Positions 8,559 to 17,676 of a DNA stretch of 64,000 nt are shown piece after piece. The translations under genes and the position numbers were made by a program. Numbering within the stretch: position 1 is the stretch's first letter; every line of letters starts with the position of its first letter. This DNA comes from Rhizobium sp. NXC24. Its GTDB lineage: Bacteria > Pseudomonadota > Alphaproteobacteria > Rhizobiales > Rhizobiaceae. Where the stretch lies: the NCBI RefSeq assembly GCF_002944315.1, contig NZ_CP024311.1, positions 3,448,501 to 3,512,500 of the forward strand. The letters are read 5' to 3'. A model generated the notes under the pieces. It had not been told where the DNA came from. It saw nothing but the letters and a program-made list of their open reading frames with translations, and did no database searches.

Positions 8559-8573
8559 CTCCTTAAAAAGGAG
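8559..8573 (-). promoter_or_regulatory. Hairpin masking the methyltransferase ribosome site
   Basis: Read on the minus strand, CTCCTT-TTT-AAGGAG forms a six-pair stem whose 3' arm is the whole AAGGAG ribosome site of the gene starting at 8551. Folding would hide the site. The stem is short, so any control would be mild. Confidence 0.4.
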
Positions 8574-8620
8574 AACACCACGAAGAGAAGGGTAAAACCA
8601 CCCGTTTCTTGCCTGGATGC

Positions 8621-9124
8621 CTATATCCGCTGCGTCACCGTGGCGAGGGCGCGTTTGAAAGCCTTCGCAAAGCTCTCCCGGTCCTCCGGATTGAGAAAAG
8701 AGCCGACATCGGTGTGATGGCTTCGATCGCGGACATGCATCGAGACAACACCGATTTCACTGTGCCGGCGGACAAGGAAACGTGTCCAGAACGGATTGAA
8801 ACGGTGTTCGACCATGCGGCCCGAGGGCGAGAATTTGCGGATCGAAACGTCGGTGCGCGACACCGTCACCTCCTCCCGCACCCTGCCAGAGCGGTAATTC
8901 AGCCAGAAGGCGCCATAGAGCAGGGTGAAATCCGCCCCGAAGAAGACGCCGATAGGCCATGCGCCGCGGATGACGAACAAGATGCCATAGATCAGGCAGA
9001 ACGCTCCCGCCAGAGTCACCATCACCTTGAATCCCCGTCGCCCCAGGGAGCGGTGAGGAAACAATTCGGCGGCGAAGACCGGCTTGTTGCTATCGATGTC
9101 AGTATCGGCGTTGCGTTCGGTCAT
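8621..9124 (-). CDS. DUF2244 domain membrane protein
   Basis: 167 residues from the ATG at 9124 (MTERNADTD); longer in-frame starts would run into the neighbouring nth promoter. Two hydrophobic segments at about residues 32-75 (MVTLAGAFCLIYGILFVI and GVFFGADFTLLYGAFWL) with a short turn between them are followed by a soluble C-terminal domain of about 85 residues. This fits the DUF2244 family of integral membrane proteins, often found near cytochrome oxidase genes in alphaproteobacteria. Function unknown. It is divergent from nth across only 22 bases, and 69 bases precede the methyltransferase gene on the same strand. Confidence 0.8.
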   Translation of the reverse strand: MTERNADTDIDSNKPVFAAELFPHRSLGRRGFKVMVTLAGAFCLIYGILFVIRGAWPIGVFFGADFTLLYGAFWLNYRSGRVREEVTVSRTDVSIRKFSPSGRMVEHRFNPFWTRFLVRRHSEIGVVSMHVRDRSHHTDVGSFLNPEDRESFAKAFKRALATVTQRI

Positions 9125-9146
9125 AGGACTTGAGTATAGGTCGTTC

Positions 9147-9920
9147 ATGGCAAACCCCAAGACCAAATCCAGCGCGCAAACCATGAAAAAGTCAAATGCG
9201 GCCGCAAGCCGCAAGCCGGCTTTTAAAAGCCCCTATTCCAAGGCAAATCTGGACGAGATCTTTCGTCGTTTCTCCATCCAGCGGCCTGAGCCGAAGGGGG
9301 AACTGGAGCATGTCAATCCCTTCACGCTGGTGGTTGCCGTGGCGCTGTCGGCGCAGGCAACCGATGTCGGCGTCAACAAGGCGACCCGCGCTCTCTTTGC
9401 CGTCGCCGATACGCCACAGAAGATGCTCGATCTCGGCGAAGATCGCATCCGCGACTACATCAAGACGATCGGCCTCTACCGCAACAAGGCGAAGAACGTC
9501 GTGGCATTGTCGGAGAAATTGATCCGGGATTTCGACGGCGAGGTGCCGCAGACGCGCGAAGAGCTGATGACGCTGCCCGGCGTCGGCCGCAAGACCGCCA
9601 ATGTCGTGCTCTCCATGGCCTTCGGCCAGGCAACGCTCGCCGTCGACACCCATATTTTCCGCATCGCCAATCGCCTGCGGCTTGCGCCTGGCAAGACGCC
9701 GGACGAGGTCGAACAGCGGCTGATGAAGGTAATCCCTGACAAATACCTCTACCACGCGCATCACTGGCTGATCCTGCACGGGCGCTATGTCTGCAAAGCG
9801 CGCAAGCCGGAATGCGAACGCTGCGTCATCGCCGATCTCTGTCGCTCGCCGGAAAAGACCTGGGACATCCCAGCGCCATTAGTAGAGCTACCGCCGCAAC
9901 TGGTCGGCGCCGCCGATTAG
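9147..9920 (+). CDS. nth: Endonuclease III
   Basis: 257-residue bifunctional DNA glycosylase / AP lyase that removes oxidised pyrimidines in base excision repair. The helix-hairpin-helix motif LPGVGRKTANVV holds the catalytic lysine K149, and D167 in VDTHIFR is the conserved aspartate. Four cysteines, C216, C223, C226 and C232, in the C-x6-C-x2-C-x5-C pattern bind the [4Fe-4S] cluster. The N-terminus has about 30 extra Lys/Ser/Ala-rich residues compared with E. coli Nth, a feature of many alphaproteobacterial copies. The start at 9147 has only a weak ribosome site. It is divergent from the DUF2244 gene and convergent with an EI24 membrane gene. Confidence 0.95.
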   Translation: MANPKTKSSAQTMKKSNAAASRKPAFKSPYSKANLDEIFRRFSIQRPEPKGELEHVNPFTLVVAVALSAQATDVGVNKATRALFAVADTPQKMLDLGEDRIRDYIKTIGLYRNKAKNVVALSEKLIRDFDGEVPQTREELMTLPGVGRKTANVVLSMAFGQATLAVDTHIFRIANRLRLAPGKTPDEVEQRLMKVIPDKYLYHAHHWLILHGRYVCKARKPECERCVIADLCRSPEKTWDIPAPLVELPPQLVGAAD

Positions 9921-9948
9921 AGCTGCAATCGTCCTATATCTGCAATTT

Positions 9949-10662
9949 TCAGCCGCGACGAGCCGCTTCCTTCTGGGAAAGAAGCTTGTGCAAGTGCACC
10001 ATCATCCCCGCGGCAAACAGCGGCGTCAAAAGGTTGACCAGGGGAATGGCGAGGAAGGCGGCGATCACCAGACCGGCAAGGAAAACGGTGAAGGCATATT
10101 TGCTGCGAAACCGTCGTGCCTCTTCCGGCGGCCGGAAGCGCATGGCGGCAAATTCGAAGAACTCCCGGCCAAGCAAATAGCCGTTGACCAGGAAGAAGGC
10201 GACGAGATTGACGCCGGGAATGAAAAGCAGAAGCAGCGCGATGATGTTGCCCACGACAACGATGCCGAGGAATTTCAGCGAACTCTTCATCGCCGGCACA
10301 AATGGCAGCGCTTTTCCCGGCGCATCGGCCGGATAATCCCTCTTCTCCACCACCTCAGCGACATCGTCGAGAAAGAGCCCTGCGATCAGTGCCGTAACCG
10401 GTGAGATCAGCAACGCCAAGCCTAGCGCCAAAACAAGGCCCGCCAGAACGGCGAGAAGAAAGGTGAGCCAGCTCGTCCAATCCGGTACGGGCGGCATGAC
10501 GCTTTGTAACCACGGCAATACGAAGGCGATGAAGCTGCTGCGCAGCGCAAACCAGAGAGCGATAAGCGCCAGCAATGTGAGCCCGAGGACTTTCCAAAAA
10601 ACCTTGCGCGTCTCGGCTGCAAAGAGATTGGCGACGGAAAGACGCGCGGCATGGATGATCAT
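9949..10662 (-). CDS. EI24 / CysZ-like integral membrane protein
   Basis: 237-residue polytopic membrane protein. Four to six hydrophobic segments are visible, including VLGLTLLALIALWFAL near residue 25, a Leu/Ala-rich pair at 65-95, IVVVGNIIALLLLFIPGV near 135, and AGLVIAAFLAIPLVNL near 200. The conserved GYLLGREFFEFAAMRF stretch between segments is typical of the EI24 family (PF07264), which includes the sulfate transporter CysZ. No cysteine-pathway gene is nearby, so a sulfate role is only possible. It is convergent with nth, 28 bases apart, with no obvious terminator. Confidence 0.8.
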   Translation of the reverse strand: MIIHAARLSVANLFAAETRKVFWKVLGLTLLALIALWFALRSSFIAFVLPWLQSVMPPVPDWTSWLTFLLAVLAGLVLALGLALLISPVTALIAGLFLDDVAEVVEKRDYPADAPGKALPFVPAMKSSLKFLGIVVVGNIIALLLLFIPGVNLVAFFLVNGYLLGREFFEFAAMRFRPPEEARRFRSKYAFTVFLAGLVIAAFLAIPLVNLLTPLFAAGMMVHLHKLLSQKEAARRG

Positions 10663-10797
10663 TCGTCCGATATCCCGTTAGTCGTGGCCGGATATGTAAG
10701 TAGTAATTGCAGATATATCAATATATTCCCGCCGGCCGCGTAATAACCCTCACCCATTTGAATTGTTGTAATCAAGTACGCACTAATATATTGTGGG

Positions 10798-10809
10798 TTT
10801 CATATGAAA
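10798..10809. promoter_or_regulatory. Perfect palindrome upstream of rpiR-type gene
   Basis: TTTCATATGAAA is a perfect 12-base palindrome about 110 bases before the RpiR-type start, in an AT-rich stretch that also holds ATATAT-CA-ATATAT near 10714-10727. It is a candidate operator or promoter element. The 255-base gap 10663-10917 holds no gene. Confidence 0.35.
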
Positions 10810-10917
10810 AACAACAACCTAACATGATTAGCGGTCATCCAAAATCTGCAAGCACTCCGATTGTTTCCGCATTCGGCGCGATCACGCTTAGGATAGACCG
10901 TCAGCGAGGCGCAACAT

Positions 10918-11769
10918 TTGGAAGACCTTGGCCAGAAGCTTAGACAATATATCAAAACAGGCACTCCCGCCGAGCGTCGAATCGCCAAGTATTTCTCCGA
11001 ACACTTGAACGAGTTGCCCTTTGAAACCGCCTCTTCCGTCGCCGACAGGCTGGAATTGAGCCCGATGACTGTCGGGCGTTTTCTGCGGTCGCTCGGCTAT
11101 CAGGGCCTGGATGGCATCAAGGTGCACCTGCGGGAAAATGTGACCCCGGTGACGCTGCAACTGCCGAACGTTCTGGAACAGTTGCAGAAGGACGCCAACG
11201 AGGGACGCCCGATTGCCGGCCAGATCGCCGAGCAGGTCGAGATGCTGCAGCATATCTACAATCTCACCAGCCAGCCGCACTGGCTGGATGCGGTCGCGAC
11301 GATCCTGTCGTCCAGCGAGGTTTTCGTCACCGCGCATCTTAGTCTCGCAAGTCTCGGGCGCCATCTCTGCGACCGTCTCGCATTCGCACGCGATCATGTG
11401 CAGTTCCTCGACGGCTCCAATGGCAGCTATATCGAGCTGCTCGGCCATCAGTCGAACGACGCATTGGTGGTGATCGTCGATTCGCCTCGCTTCGTCGCCT
11501 CGCGGTTGCTTGCGCGCTCCGCCCGCCGCTCTGGCTACAAGGTGCTGCTGATCACCAGCCAATATACCGAATGGGCGCATGAATTCGCCAATATGACGCT
11601 GTCACTGCCGCCGCTGCGCGCCGGCAACCACGAAAACCTGTCGGCAATGATGGCGCTGTTGGAATTCCTGGCCGTTGCCGTCATTCATGCGGCCGGCGAA
11701 GAGGCGGAGAGCCGCATCCACAGGATCGAAGAGCTGGAAGGCATGTTTGCCCACGCGCCCCTTCGATAA
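10918..11769 (+). CDS. MurR/RpiR family transcriptional regulator
   Basis: 283 residues from a TTG start at 10918; a stop in frame at 10894 limits the upstream extension, the next ATG would cut away half of the DNA-binding domain, and GCGAGG lies at good spacing. Residues 1-77 are the HTH_6 domain (ETASSVADRLELSPMTVGRFLRSL). Residues about 120-265 are the SIS sugar-phosphate-binding domain (SEVFVTAHLSLASLGRHLCDRL, then DALVVIVDSPRF and VLLITSQYTEWA). It converges on the FGGY kinase at the end of the polyol operon and might regulate that operon or an unlinked one. A terminator follows directly. Confidence 0.88.
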   Translation: MEDLGQKLRQYIKTGTPAERRIAKYFSEHLNELPFETASSVADRLELSPMTVGRFLRSLGYQGLDGIKVHLRENVTPVTLQLPNVLEQLQKDANEGRPIAGQIAEQVEMLQHIYNLTSQPHWLDAVATILSSSEVFVTAHLSLASLGRHLCDRLAFARDHVQFLDGSNGSYIELLGHQSNDALVVIVDSPRFVASRLLARSARRSGYKVLLITSQYTEWAHEFANMTLSLPPLRAGNHENLSAMMALLEFLAVAVIHAAGEEAESRIHRIEELEGMFAHAPLR

Positions 11770-11791
11770 TGGTCGACAAGCGATGGCTTGG

Positions 11792-11819
11792 ACGCCAGAA
11801 AGTCCTTCCGGCGTTTTTT
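11792..11819 (+). terminator. Intrinsic terminator of rpiR-type gene
   Basis: Stem ACGCC / GGCGT, extended by GAA / TTC past one mismatch, is followed by TTTTTT. It lies 23 bases after the regulator stop and ends inside the stop codon of the convergent kinase gene. Confidence 0.7.
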
Positions 11820-13401
11820 ATTCCATGGACTCCAGCTCGGCGCGATGGCGATACATCGCGAGAAAGCGCCGATAATCGCGATCATAAAGCGTCTTCTTGC
11901 CCTTGTCCGGCATGCGCTCGTGACCGCCGGGATACATGGCCGCGCCGGCCGTTGCGAGGCTGTCGTAAAGACCGCAGGAGACGGAAGCGGCGATCGCCGT
12001 TCCCAAGAGCACCGCCTCGTTCATCTTCGGCACGACCACCTTGCAGCCGGTGATGTCGGAATAAAGTTCCATCAGAACCGCATTCTTCACGTGGCCGCCG
12101 GCGACATGCAGCGTATCCGGCACGTACCCGTAGTCATGCATTTTCTCGAGGATATGGCGGAGACCGAGCGCGACGCCGACGCAGGTGCGCCAATAGAGGC
12201 GGCAGAGGCCGTCGAAGGATGCATCCAGCGTCAGGCCGCTGACGACGCCGACCGCATGCGGATCGGCAAGCGGCGAGCGGTTGCCGTGAAAATCCGGAAG
12301 CACATGGATGCGCTCGCCAAAGGCATCGCCCTCGACGGCGCGAAGCTCCGCGATGCGCCTCACGATACGGTCGTGCAGCGCCGCCGTCGGTTCGCCGCCG
12401 GCCGCATGCATGCCGACGATATGATCGAGCAGCGCACCGGTCGCCGATTGCCCGGCTTCGACCAGCCAGGTGTCCGGAAACACGGCTTCGTAATAGGGGC
12501 CCCACATGCCGGTGCTGCGCTTGCGTTCGCGCGAGAAAGAGACGATGCAACTCGACGTTCCGGCAATCAGCGCCAATTGGTGTTCCAGCGCGTTGAGGTC
12601 GCCGGCATGGCCGCCGAGCGTGCCGAGCGCGCCCGCATAGGCATCGATCATGCCGGCGCCGACATGACATTCTCGGTCGAGCCCCAAAGCCTCCGCCGCT
12701 TGCGCTGTCAGCGTGCCGACGCTTTCCCCAACCGGAGTTGTCTCTTCCGGCAGGTTGCCGCGTTCGCGCAGATCGCCAAGACCGATCACATTGAGGAAAT
12801 CCGTCTGCCAGCCGGGTTCGCGGTGCGCGAGATAATTCCATTTCGCCGTCAGCGTGCAGCGCGAGCGCGCAAGCGAACCAGTGGCCTTCCAGGTCATGAA
12901 ATCGGCGAGGTCGAAGAAATACCCGGCCCTTGCCCAGCTCTGCGGCAGATTTTGCTTCAGCCACATCAGCTTCGGCATCTCCATTTCCGGCGACATGAAG
13001 TGACCGGTATGTTCGAGAACCTGATGCTTGGTCGCCGTGCAGAAATCCGCTTCGGCAAGCGCCCGGTGATCGAGCCAGACGATGGTGTCGAACCGGTCCT
13101 CGCCCCCGGTCGAGATCGTGAGCGGCTGGCCATCCGCGTCGCGCACCACCAGCGAACAGGTGGCATCGAAGCCGATGGCGCCGATGACGGAGATATCGAC
13201 GCCGGAGGCCGCAACGGCGGCGCGCACCGCTGTGCAGACAGCGGCCCAGATGTTTTCAGAATCGTGCTCGGCGTGATTTTCACGCGGGCGGTTCATGATG
13301 ATCGGATGTTCGCCCTTACCCAGCAGAGCACCGCGGGATGTGAACACGCCGGCGCGCGCGCTGCCAGTGCCGATATCGACCGCAACCACATGATCACGCA
13401 T
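11818..13401 (-). CDS. FGGY family pentulose kinase
   Basis: 527-residue carbohydrate kinase with the two-domain FGGY/actin fold. The N-terminal phosphate loop is AVDIGTGSARAGVF (residues 7-20), the sugar-contact motif TIVWLDHRA comes near 108, and the C-terminal ATP motif LHVAGGHVKNAVLMELYSD near 440. Length and motifs match the ribulokinase-like FGGY subgroup (human FGGY, D-ribulokinase) better than xylulokinase or glycerol kinase. It is the last gene of the smo/mtlK polyol operon, 20 bases after the HAD gene. It would phosphorylate a ketose made by the dehydrogenase step. The exact sugar (D-ribulose, D-xylulose or other) is uncertain. Confidence 0.87.
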   Translation of the reverse strand: MRDHVVAVDIGTGSARAGVFTSRGALLGKGEHPIIMNRPRENHAEHDSENIWAAVCTAVRAAVAASGVDISVIGAIGFDATCSLVVRDADGQPLTISTGGEDRFDTIVWLDHRALAEADFCTATKHQVLEHTGHFMSPEMEMPKLMWLKQNLPQSWARAGYFFDLADFMTWKATGSLARSRCTLTAKWNYLAHREPGWQTDFLNVIGLGDLRERGNLPEETTPVGESVGTLTAQAAEALGLDRECHVGAGMIDAYAGALGTLGGHAGDLNALEHQLALIAGTSSCIVSFSRERKRSTGMWGPYYEAVFPDTWLVEAGQSATGALLDHIVGMHAAGGEPTAALHDRIVRRIAELRAVEGDAFGERIHVLPDFHGNRSPLADPHAVGVVSGLTLDASFDGLCRLYWRTCVGVALGLRHILEKMHDYGYVPDTLHVAGGHVKNAVLMELYSDITGCKVVVPKMNEAVLLGTAIAASVSCGLYDSLATAGAAMYPGGHERMPDKGKKTLYDRDYRRFLAMYRHRAELESME

Positions 13402-13421
13402 TCAGTATGGGCCCCGTCCAT

Positions 13422-14096
13422 TTATGGCTTATTGCGGACAAGGTGTATCAAATCCGACATTGCGTCAAACACGACTTCTGGGGAAAGCCGCTCCAGTTCT
13501 GCCCGGTAACTCGGCGAATGAGCATGCGAGCCGCCGATGAAAGCGAACACCGTCATGCCGGCCGCCCTCGCTGCCGTGATCCCGGCCGGACTGTCTTCGA
13601 TGACGATACAGTCCTGCGGCGCGACCTGCATCTGCTTGGCGGCATAGAGGAAGAGATCGGGTGCCGGCTTGCCGCGCTTGACCATGCTGGCGCTGAAAAT
13701 ATTCGGCTCCAGCCGCTCCAGCAGGCCGGTAACGCCGAGCGACAACCGGATGCGCTCTATCTGGCTGGAAGAGGCGACGCAACGCGGAACGGTCAGCGCG
13801 TCCAGCGTCTCGGCAATGCCGCCGATGGGCTTCAGTTCGTTCCGGAAGCGTTCATAAAGGTCATTGCGGATACGATCGAGAAAATCCTGATCGATGAAGA
13901 CGTCGAACTCCGTCTCCAGCGTATCGACGAGCGTGGCGAGGCTCTTGCCGAGAAAGCGGCTGTAGATGTCCTCCTCGCTCATATCGACGCCGACATCACG
14001 CATAGCCTGGAGGAGCACGCTGACGGACAGCGGTTCACTGTCGACGAGCACACCATCGCAGTCGAAGATTACGAGTCCCTTCTCCGCACCAGTCAT
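13422..14096 (-). CDS. HAD superfamily hydrolase (sugar-phosphate phosphatase type)
   Basis: 224 residues from the ATG at 14096. An upstream ATG at 14153 is in frame but immediately follows the T-run of a terminator, so the shorter form is preferred, with modest certainty because the ribosome site is weak. Motif I is FDCDGVLVDSEP, with D12 as nucleophile and D14 as acid/base. SSSQIERI is motif II, KRGKPAPDLFLYAA motif III and IEDSPAGITAARAAGM motif IV. It is of the phosphoglycolate or beta-phosphoglucomutase-like subgroup with a helical cap. It sits between mtlK and an FGGY kinase, so an operon-encoded phosphatase accompanies a kinase. Confidence 0.85.
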   Translation of the reverse strand: MTGAEKGLVIFDCDGVLVDSEPLSVSVLLQAMRDVGVDMSEEDIYSRFLGKSLATLVDTLETEFDVFIDQDFLDRIRNDLYERFRNELKPIGGIAETLDALTVPRCVASSSQIERIRLSLGVTGLLERLEPNIFSASMVKRGKPAPDLFLYAAKQMQVAPQDCIVIEDSPAGITAARAAGMTVFAFIGGSHAHSPSYRAELERLSPEVVFDAMSDLIHLVRNKP

Positions 14097-14159
14097 CGCA
14101 GATCCAACCCGAACCCTGTTGAGCCGCGCCTCTTCAAACGCAGGCCTGGCCATAAAAAT

Positions 14160-14187
14160 TCGGCCGGGACTTGGACGCCCCGGCCGA
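14160..14187 (-). terminator. Intrinsic terminator after mtlK
   Basis: Perfect nine-base arms TCGGCCGGG and CCCGGCCGA are followed on the minus strand by ATTTTT. It lies directly after the mtlK stop and before the HAD and FGGY genes, so read-through to those genes should be partial. Confidence 0.75.
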
Positions 14188-14194
14188 TAGACAG

Positions 14195-15676
14195 TTATTC
14201 CGCGAGTTTGTTATCGAGGTATAGCTGCAGGGTAACGCGGGTCCCCTTTTCCCACAGCGTTTTTAATGCATGGGCAAAGCGCTTGCGGAAAAGATCCGAT
14301 TTGGCGACGTCGCCGAAAATATCATCGAAGACGAGGAAGGCGCCCGGGTCGTCCTTGGCCTTCAGCGCGGCGGCATGTAGCCGGTCGGCGCTGGCATCGT
14401 TGAAAACGATGTCCTTGCCGCTGTCGGTGGTGCCGGCGAAATAGCGGCACCACAGCGCCGAAACCAGCGCCAGGCCCACGACATCCTCTTTGCGGCGCAA
14501 ACGATCGGCCGTCGACGGCAGGATGAACTTCGGCTGCCGGTTCGAACCGTCCTGTGCCAAGCGCGGAATGGTGTCGGCAATCTTCGGATTGGAGAAGCGC
14601 CGCTCGATCAGCTTGAAATAATCGGCAAGCACCGTGTTCGGCACCGGCGGGATGACGGGAATGATCTCTTCGTTCTCGAGCTTGGCGAGGTAAGCGCGGA
14701 TCAAGGGCTCTTCCATGGCCTCGTGCACGAAATGTACGTCCATCAGCGCCGCCGGATAGGCGATTGCCGCATGGCCGCCGTTCAGGATGCGGATTTTCAT
14801 ATGCTCGTAGGGCGTAACATCCGGCACGAAAGTAACGCCGACCTTTTCCAGCGCCGGACGGCCTGCCGGAAAATTGTCCTCCAGCACCCACTGCTTGAAC
14901 TCTTCGCAATAGACCGGCCAGTTGTCCTCGATATCGAAGAATTCCTTGAGCAGATCGATCTCGCGTGCGCCGGTTGCGGGCGTAATGCGGTCGACCATGC
15001 CGTTCGGGAAGGCGACGTTGGCGGCGATCCAGTCGGCAAAAGCGGGATCCGAAAGCTTCGCCGTGCCGACGACGGCGGCTTTGGTGACACCGCCATTGTG
15101 GGGAATGTTGTCGCAGGACATGACGGTAAAGGGTTGCAGACCGGCGGCACGGCGGGCCTTGAGGCCGGCGACGATCAGGCCGAACACCGTCTTCGGCGCA
15201 TCCGCATTCTGACCGTCGGCAACGATGGCCGGATGGGCGGGATTGAACTTGCCGGATGCGTCGATGAAATAGCCGCCTTCGGTGATCGTCATCGAGACGA
15301 TGCGGATCGAAGGATCGGCAAGCTTGGCGATGATGACCGCAGCGTCGCCGACCGGCAGAATGTCGATCATCGGCGCGGTTACGCGCGCAGCGGTGCGATT
15401 ATTGTCCTGTTCGACCACCGTCGTCAGGAAATTCTGAGCCGCGAGCTTCTCGCGCATGGCGGCGTCCGAAGGCAGGACGCCGGCGCCGATGATCGCCCAA
15501 TCGTGGTTCTGGCCGACATTGAAAAGGTCGTCGAGGTAGACCGCCTGATGGGCGCGATGGAAATTGCCCACGCCGAAATGAACGATGCCCGCCGACAGCG
15601 ACTTTGGATCATAGGCCGGGATGGCAGCCGTTGCAGCCGCCTCCTGAAGGGTTGCGAGCGATAATTTGCACGTCAT
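14195..15676 (-). CDS. mtlK: Mannitol 2-dehydrogenase
   Basis: 493-residue long-chain polyol dehydrogenase that oxidises D-mannitol (often also D-arabinitol or D-sorbitol) to the ketose with NAD. The N-terminal Rossmann part shows IVHFGVGNFHRAHQAVYLDD (residues 31-50). The catalytic K-x4-N-x2-H signature is K294, N299 and H302 in KIRILNGGH, one residue off the Pseudomonas fluorescens enzyme (K295, N300, H303). It follows smoK by 146 bases that contain a hairpin but no smoS gene, unlike the classic smoEFGK-smoS-mtlK order. A terminator stands right after it. In rhizobia this enzyme is inducible by polyols. Confidence 0.94.
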   Translation of the reverse strand: MTCKLSLATLQEAAATAAIPAYDPKSLSAGIVHFGVGNFHRAHQAVYLDDLFNVGQNHDWAIIGAGVLPSDAAMREKLAAQNFLTTVVEQDNNRTAARVTAPMIDILPVGDAAVIIAKLADPSIRIVSMTITEGGYFIDASGKFNPAHPAIVADGQNADAPKTVFGLIVAGLKARRAAGLQPFTVMSCDNIPHNGGVTKAAVVGTAKLSDPAFADWIAANVAFPNGMVDRITPATGAREIDLLKEFFDIEDNWPVYCEEFKQWVLEDNFPAGRPALEKVGVTFVPDVTPYEHMKIRILNGGHAAIAYPAALMDVHFVHEAMEEPLIRAYLAKLENEEIIPVIPPVPNTVLADYFKLIERRFSNPKIADTIPRLAQDGSNRQPKFILPSTADRLRRKEDVVGLALVSALWCRYFAGTTDSGKDIVFNDASADRLHAAALKAKDDPGAFLVFDDIFGDVAKSDLFRKRFAHALKTLWEKGTRVTLQLYLDNKLAE

Positions 15677-15743
15677 GTCTCAAGTCCTTCTGAAAGGTCT
15701 TCTGCTCCGGATGGATTGGGAATGCCTTATCCGGCTAGGATGG

Positions 15744-15769
15744 CCTGGGCCCATCTGATGTGGCCCAGG
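15744..15769 (-). other. Hairpin between smoK and mtlK
   Basis: Perfect eight-base arms CCTGGGCC and GGCCCAGG enclose a ten-base loop with no T-run. It lies mid-gap between smoK and mtlK. It probably stabilises or processes the operon mRNA; it may also mark the place where a gene was lost. Confidence 0.5.
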
Positions 15770-15822
15770 TCTAATAGTATTCGCCATGCCGCGTGAGGCC
15801 GGACATGGCGAGGGCGCGCGAT

Positions 15823-16821
<999 letters not shown>

Positions 16822-16832
16822 GTTTCTCTTCC

Positions 16833-17675
16833 TTACTTAACCGCGCCAAAGGTGAGGCCGCGAACGAGTTGTTTTTGCGAAAACCAGCCGAGGATCAGGA
16901 TTGGGGCGATCGCCATGGTCGATGCCGCCGAAAGTTTGGCGTAGAACAAGCCTTCCGGGCTGGAATAGGAGGCGATGAAGGTGCTGAGCGGCGCCGCGTC
17001 CACGGCGGAGAGATTCAGCGTCCAGAAGGCCTCGTTCCATGCGAGGATGATGTTGAGAAGCATCGTCGAGGCAAGGCCCGGGATCGCCATCGGCGTCAGC
17101 ACATAGATGATCTCCTTGGCCAGCGACGCGCCGTCCATGCGGGCCGCTTCGAGGATCTCGCCGGGGATTTCCTTGAAGTAGGTATAGAGCATCCACACGA
17201 TGATCGGCAGGTTGATCAGCATCAGTACGACGACCATGCCGAGACGGCTGGCGAACTGATTGTTGAGCAGACCGAATGCCTGGAACAGCAAATAGATCGG
17301 GATGAAGGCGCCGACGGGCGGCATCATCTTGGTGGACAGCATCCACATCAGCACGTCCTTGGTGCGCTTGGTCGGCGAAAAGGCCATGGCCCAGGCCGCC
17401 GGAACGGCGACGATCAGACCAAGGATCGTCGAACCGAAGGCGATGAGCACCGAGTTGCCGAAGTGGAGGAAATAGTTCGAGCGCGATTGCACCTCGAAAT
17501 AATTCTCCAGCGTCCAATGGAAGAAGAGGAATTGCGGAGGCGAGGCGATGGCGTCGCCCTCCGTCTTGAAGCTCGTCAGGAACGTCCAGAGGATCGGGAA
17601 GAAGATCAGGATCGCGACCACCCAGGCGGCGACGGATACGACCACCTTATGTTTGGTTGAGACAGTACGAGCCAT
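16833..17675 (-). CDS. smoG: Polyol ABC transporter permease, MalG-like
   Basis: 280-residue inner-membrane permease with six expected helices; the first is [20 protein letters not shown] near residue 12. The cytoplasmic EAA loop that contacts the ATPase reads [17 protein letters not shown] near 178. C-terminal [14 protein letters not shown] is the common MalG-type end. It begins one base after the smoF stop, which suggests coupled translation, and smoK follows after 11 bases. With SmoF it forms the membrane channel for sorbitol or mannitol. A plus-strand reading frame over the same bases has no family features. Confidence 0.92.
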   Translation of the reverse strand: MARTVSTKHKVVVSVAAWVVAILIFFPILWTFLTSFKTEGDAIASPPQFLFFHWTLENYFEVQSRSNYFLHFGNSVLIAFGSTILGLIVAVPAAWAMAFSPTKRTKDVLMWMLSTKMMPPVGAFIPIYLLFQAFGLLNNQFASRLGMVVVLMLINLPIIVWMLYTYFKEIPGEILEAARMDGASLAKEIIYVLTPMAIPGLASTMLLNIILAWNEAFWTLNLSAVDAAPLSTFIASYSSPEGLFYAKLSAASTMAIAPILILGWFSQKQLVRGLTFGAVK

Positions 17676-17676
17676 C

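Noticed and set aside
11788..13509. 573-codon plus-strand frame
   Set aside because: Antisense of the FGGY kinase; no ribosome site and no domain.
15677..15822. A missing or broken smoS gene between smoK and mtlK
   Set aside because: The gap is only 146 bases, contains a hairpin, and shows no fragment of an SDR in any frame.
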